A stretch of DNA of 7,386 nucleotides from Pseudomonadota bacterium (lineage in GTDB: Bacteria; Pseudomonadota; Zetaproteobacteria; Mariprofundales; Mariprofundaceae): NCBI GenBank assembly GCA_002401635.1, contig NVTQ01000017.1, positions 1,946 through 9,331 of the forward strand, given 5' to 3'. The notes beneath the pieces were generated by a model. That model made no database searches and was not told the DNA's origin. It was given only the letters and a program-made list of their open reading frames with translations. Both the position numbers and the translations under genes were made by a program. How positions within the stretch are numbered: the first letter of the stretch is position 1; each line of letters opens with the position of its first letter. Positions 5,003 through 7,386 of this stretch are shown one piece after another.

Positions 5003-5854
5003 TCAACCGATAGCTTGCCGCATCCCTTTGATGCTATCTTCGAGTTCGACTTCCACTGCGGCGATGTGAATCTCGGTTGCCCCCAAGCGGCTAATCGGCG
5101 GGAAATTTGAGACTTCAATATCTTCGGAAATAGCATCAAACATAACATGATGCCCATCGCGCTGAATAAGAAAATCAGCAGCATCAACATAATCAATCAA
5201 GCGTTCATTGGGGCGATCATCTGATTCAATGCCATGGTGTGATGCCACTGTGGCAAAGACATCGGGCATATTCCAATAGCTTAATAAGCGACCACCCATT
5301 TCTCTATGCAGGTTGCAAATAGCGTCCAATCGAGATTCAGGGTCGATTTCTGAGAGTTCTTTTTCTGCGGCACTGACCACTGCAAGTATGCCAATATCAT
5401 GCACCATGCCAGCCAAAAAGGCTTCATCAGGATCGGCACTGCCAATGAGTTTGGCTAAATGCTGAGCCGCGCAGGCAACCATGAGCGAGTGTTCGGCGCT
5501 TCGGCGTAGTAGGTCTTGCAGCTCTTTATTTTTTACGTTGATATGTACTTTGGCCGATAAGGCAATCATCAACTGTAATACTTTTCGTACACCAAGCCGT
5601 TGAACAGCAATCTGTAGGCTACGAATCTCATGACCCCTTGGGTTGAACTGTGCACTATTGCATAAACGCATCACGGTTGTTGAAAACGTTGGGTCATCGC
5701 CAATCGCTTTGGCAATATCCGCCGCGCCTTTAGACTCATCTTTTACAATGCGTTGAACTTTTATCACGGCTTCGGGCAATAAAGGTAGTTTGGCTTCCCC
5801 AGTGTTAAATTTTTGTCGAATCATAGCGGCAAGTTCGTGTTGCTGAATACTCAT
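5003..5854 (-). CDS. HDOD domain protein, putative signalling or regulatory partner of the secretion ATPase
   Basis: The 283-residue protein is one HDOD domain for most of its length: the LPLLPEAVIKVQRIV entry (23-37), DDPTFSTTVMRLCNSAQF (53-70), LGVRKVLQLM (88-96), and AEHSLMVACAAQHLA leading into the HD-like LAGMVHDIG (148-155). HDOD domains are related to HD and HD-GYP phosphohydrolases, but most are thought to be non-catalytic adaptors. Here H122, H152-D153, H183, H206-H207 and D224 remain; the GYP motif is absent. There is no signal peptide or transmembrane helix, so it is cytoplasmic. The ATG overlaps the stop of the upstream GspE/PilB-like gene (ATGA, 5854-5851), with GGGAG 7 nt upstream, so it is translationally coupled to the ATPase. 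HDOD proteins often accompany chemotaxis, twitching and c-di-GMP circuits. The role here is inferred from linkage only. Confidence 0.88.
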   Translation of the reverse strand: MSIQQHELAAMIRQKFNTGEAKLPLLPEAVIKVQRIVKDESKGAADIAKAIGDDPTFSTTVMRLCNSAQFNPRGHEIRSLQIAVQRLGVRKVLQLMIALSAKVHINVKNKELQDLLRRSAEHSLMVACAAQHLAKLIGSADPDEAFLAGMVHDIGILAVVSAAEKELSEIDPESRLDAICNLHREMGGRLLSYWNMPDVFATVASHHGIESDDRPNERLIDYVDAADFLIQRDGHHVMFDAISEDIEVSNFPPISRLGATEIHIAAVEVELEDSIKGMRQAIG

Positions 5855-7386
5855 ATTTCATCTCCCATTAGGCGGCATACCTCGCTTACAGAGCGGTTAG
5901 ATAATGAGCGCGGTGCAATACGATAGACCTCTTCTACAGTGGTCATATCATGAATAACCTTATACAAACCATCCTCCATAAGAGATAAAAGGTCTGTGCT
6001 TTCACAGCTTATTTGGCGAATTTCATGTGATGTTTTTTCCTCAAGAATGGCTTCCCTTACCTCTTCATTTAAAATTAACAACTCATGCAAGGTCGTTCGC
6101 CCATGATAACCAGTACCATAACAAGTACCGCAACCAGTACCGCGATAGAACGTGTGGTTTTTCAATATTTCGTCATCCATACCAATTAACTTAGCAATAC
6201 GTCTATTTGGCATATAGGCCTGACGACAATCTGGACAAATCTTGCGAATCAGGCGTTGCGCTAAAATGCTGACGACTGTGGATGAAATAAGGAACGATTC
6301 AATGCCCATATTCATCAGGCGCAATAAACCGCCAATAGAGTCTTCGGTATGGAATGTGGTTAATACTTTGTGCCCTGTTAATGCAGCTTGTACTGCAACC
6401 TGTGCAGACATTTGATCTCGAATTTCGCCCAATACGATAATATCTGGGTCTTGGCGGACAATGGCTTTTAAGGAGTCTTCAAAATTACGCCCCGCTTTGA
6501 TATCAACAGAGCATTGCATAATACCATCCACAACGTATTCAACGGGGTCTTCCAGTGTGATGATTTTAGTTGAAGGGCGATTTAAATAATCAATGGCAGA
6601 ATAGAGTGTTGTCGTTTTACCTGAACCTGTTGGTCCCGTAATAAGAATCACGCCAGTTGGAACATCAAGAACTTCGTGTTTAAACCGCTGGAGAAGCCCT
6701 GCATTCATGTTTATTTGATCAATGGACTTTATGCCGCCATCACGGCGAAGCAGCCGCATCACAAGGTTCTCACCAAAGGTGGTAACATAGGTTGAGACGC
6801 GAAAATCGACACTGATGCCATGTACAACTTGTGCCATGCGGCCATCTTGATGCCTTCTGGAATCAGCAATATCCATTTCAGATAGAACTTTAATACGCGC
6901 AACAACACGGTGCGCCATTTCACTGGGTAAGTCCATTTTATGAATCAGTACACCATCCATGCGAAAACGAATGCGGACATTGGCTTCCAAGGGTTCGATA
7001 TGAATATCGCTGGCATAGTCACGAATGGCTGACAGAAGTATGCCATCAACAATCTCCACAATGTGGTCACCTTGCTCGCTGCTGGCACTTTTACCAGCCT
7101 GCTTGTTACGAGTTTCGAGCTTACTAAATAATGATTCAAGTATGCTCTGTATGCCAATGCTAACCACTGTTTGTTTGTTTGTTTTTTGTCCGATTTCACG
7201 AATCGCAGTATCATTGAGAGGGTCAGCGCAGATAATAGAAACGACTGTTTCAGATTCGTGGTAGGGGATGATTAAATTGTTGTGTAAAAAGCGCAAAGAG
7301 AACTGCTTAAGCAACGCATTATCAATCATATCCAGCTCTATGTGTTGTAAAGGCAGTGTAAGCTGTTCTGATAGCATCTGGGCAAG
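5851..7386 (-). CDS. GspE/PilB-type secretion ATPase, 5' end beyond the right edge
   Basis: This hexameric cytoplasmic ATPase powers pilus or pseudopilus extension in type II secretion and type IV filament systems. Counting from the ATG at 7377, the parts are: an N-terminal GspE_N-like region (1-85), an Asp-box region (FRMDGVL, 138-144, to SRRHQDGRM, 173-181), Walker A GPTGSGKTT (248-256, K254), Walker B DIIVLGEIRD (312-321), a His box with H336 and H343, and the GspE/PilB tetracysteine site C381-x2-C384...C416-x2-C419. The His box reads TTFHTED rather than the usual STLHTND. About 20 residues follow the normal TTVEEVYRI end. The frame stays open to 7386 (codons L-A-Q before the ATG), and the text there continues the 'la..l.lp' pattern of the N-terminal domain, so the true start is probably outside the window. 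The stop overlaps the HDOD gene by 4 nt. I cannot decide between GspE, PilB and MshE types. Confidence 0.93.
   Translation of the reverse strand, partial: LAQMLSEQLTLPLQHIELDMIDNALLKQFSLRFLHNNLIIPYHESETVVSIICADPLNDTAIREIGQKTNKQTVVSIGIQSILESLFSKLETRNKQAGKSASSEQGDHIVEIVDGILLSAIRDYASDIHIEPLEANVRIRFRMDGVLIHKMDLPSEMAHRVVARIKVLSEMDIADSRRHQDGRMAQVVHGISVDFRVSTYVTTFGENLVMRLLRRDGGIKSIDQINMNAGLLQRFKHEVLDVPTGVILITGPTGSGKTTTLYSAIDYLNRPSTKIITLEDPVEYVVDGIMQCSVDIKAGRNFEDSLKAIVRQDPDIIVLGEIRDQMSAQVAVQAALTGHKVLTTFHTEDSIGGLLRLMNMGIESFLISSTVVSILAQRLIRKICPDCRQAYMPNRRIAKLIGMDDEILKNHTFYRGTGCGTCYGTGYHGRTTLHELLILNEEVREAILEEKTSHEIRQISCESTDLLSLMEDGLYKVIHDMTTVEEVYRIAPRSLSNRSVSEVCRLMGDEI
5862..5866 (-). promoter_or_regulatory. 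Ribosome binding site for the HDOD gene inside the ATPase gene
   Basis: GGGAG on the minus strand lies 7 nt before the ATG at 5854, within the last codons of the ATPase gene. It fixes the HDOD start and the 4-nt ATGA overlap. Confidence 0.7.

Noticed and set aside
7025..7264. Plus-strand 79-codon ORF and minus-strand 89-codon ORF in the ATPase region
   Set aside because: Both are alternative frames of the GspE/PilB-like gene, whose frame carries all the domain motifs.

Overview
The window looks like chromosome from a Gram-negative, probably proteobacterial, organism of moderate to low GC. The evidence is a heptose-bisphosphate phosphatase (GmhB, LPS core precursor synthesis), a PlsC-type acyltransferase with the HX4E motif variant, lipoyl synthase, and type II secretion/type IV pilus-like components. 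I cannot name the genus. A zetaproteobacterial or gamma/betaproteobacterial relative would fit, but that is a guess.

Layout. Bases 1-641 (minus) hold the N-terminal 213 codons of a DUF3095 protein with a GTG start, running off the left edge. Bases 642-1050 are non-coding: a long leader with a small palindrome and a stem-loop, then a 171-bp imperfect palindrome (841-1011) with 26-bp terminal inverted repeats that looks like a MITE or large palindromic repeat. A minus-strand block follows: gmhB (3433-2843), plsC (2841-2125, 1 nt after gmhB) and lipA (1980-1051, after a 144-nt gap). The gmhB start codon lies inside a perfect 11-bp inverted repeat.

Bases 3585-4990 (plus) hold a two-gene unit 2 nt apart. 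The first gene is a rare bacterial B-box-like zinc finger protein with one transmembrane helix and a probable periplasmic domain. The second is a GspG-like pseudopilin with a long repetitive acidic tail (9-residue periodicity). This unit converges, with only 12 nt between the ends, on a minus-strand pair: a GspE/PilB-type secretion ATPase (5' end outside the right edge) and an HDOD protein that overlaps it by 4 nt (ATGA).

How the genes fit together. gmhB and plsC serve envelope lipid and LPS synthesis, and lipA makes the lipoyl cofactor. The right half is best read as part of a type IV filament or type II secretion-like machine: an ATPase, a signalling-type HDOD protein, a pseudopilin and a zinc-finger membrane protein. 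The zinc-finger/pseudopilin pair is the least familiar part of the window and the best candidate for something undescribed. The assignment to one system rests on gene proximity and is inference.
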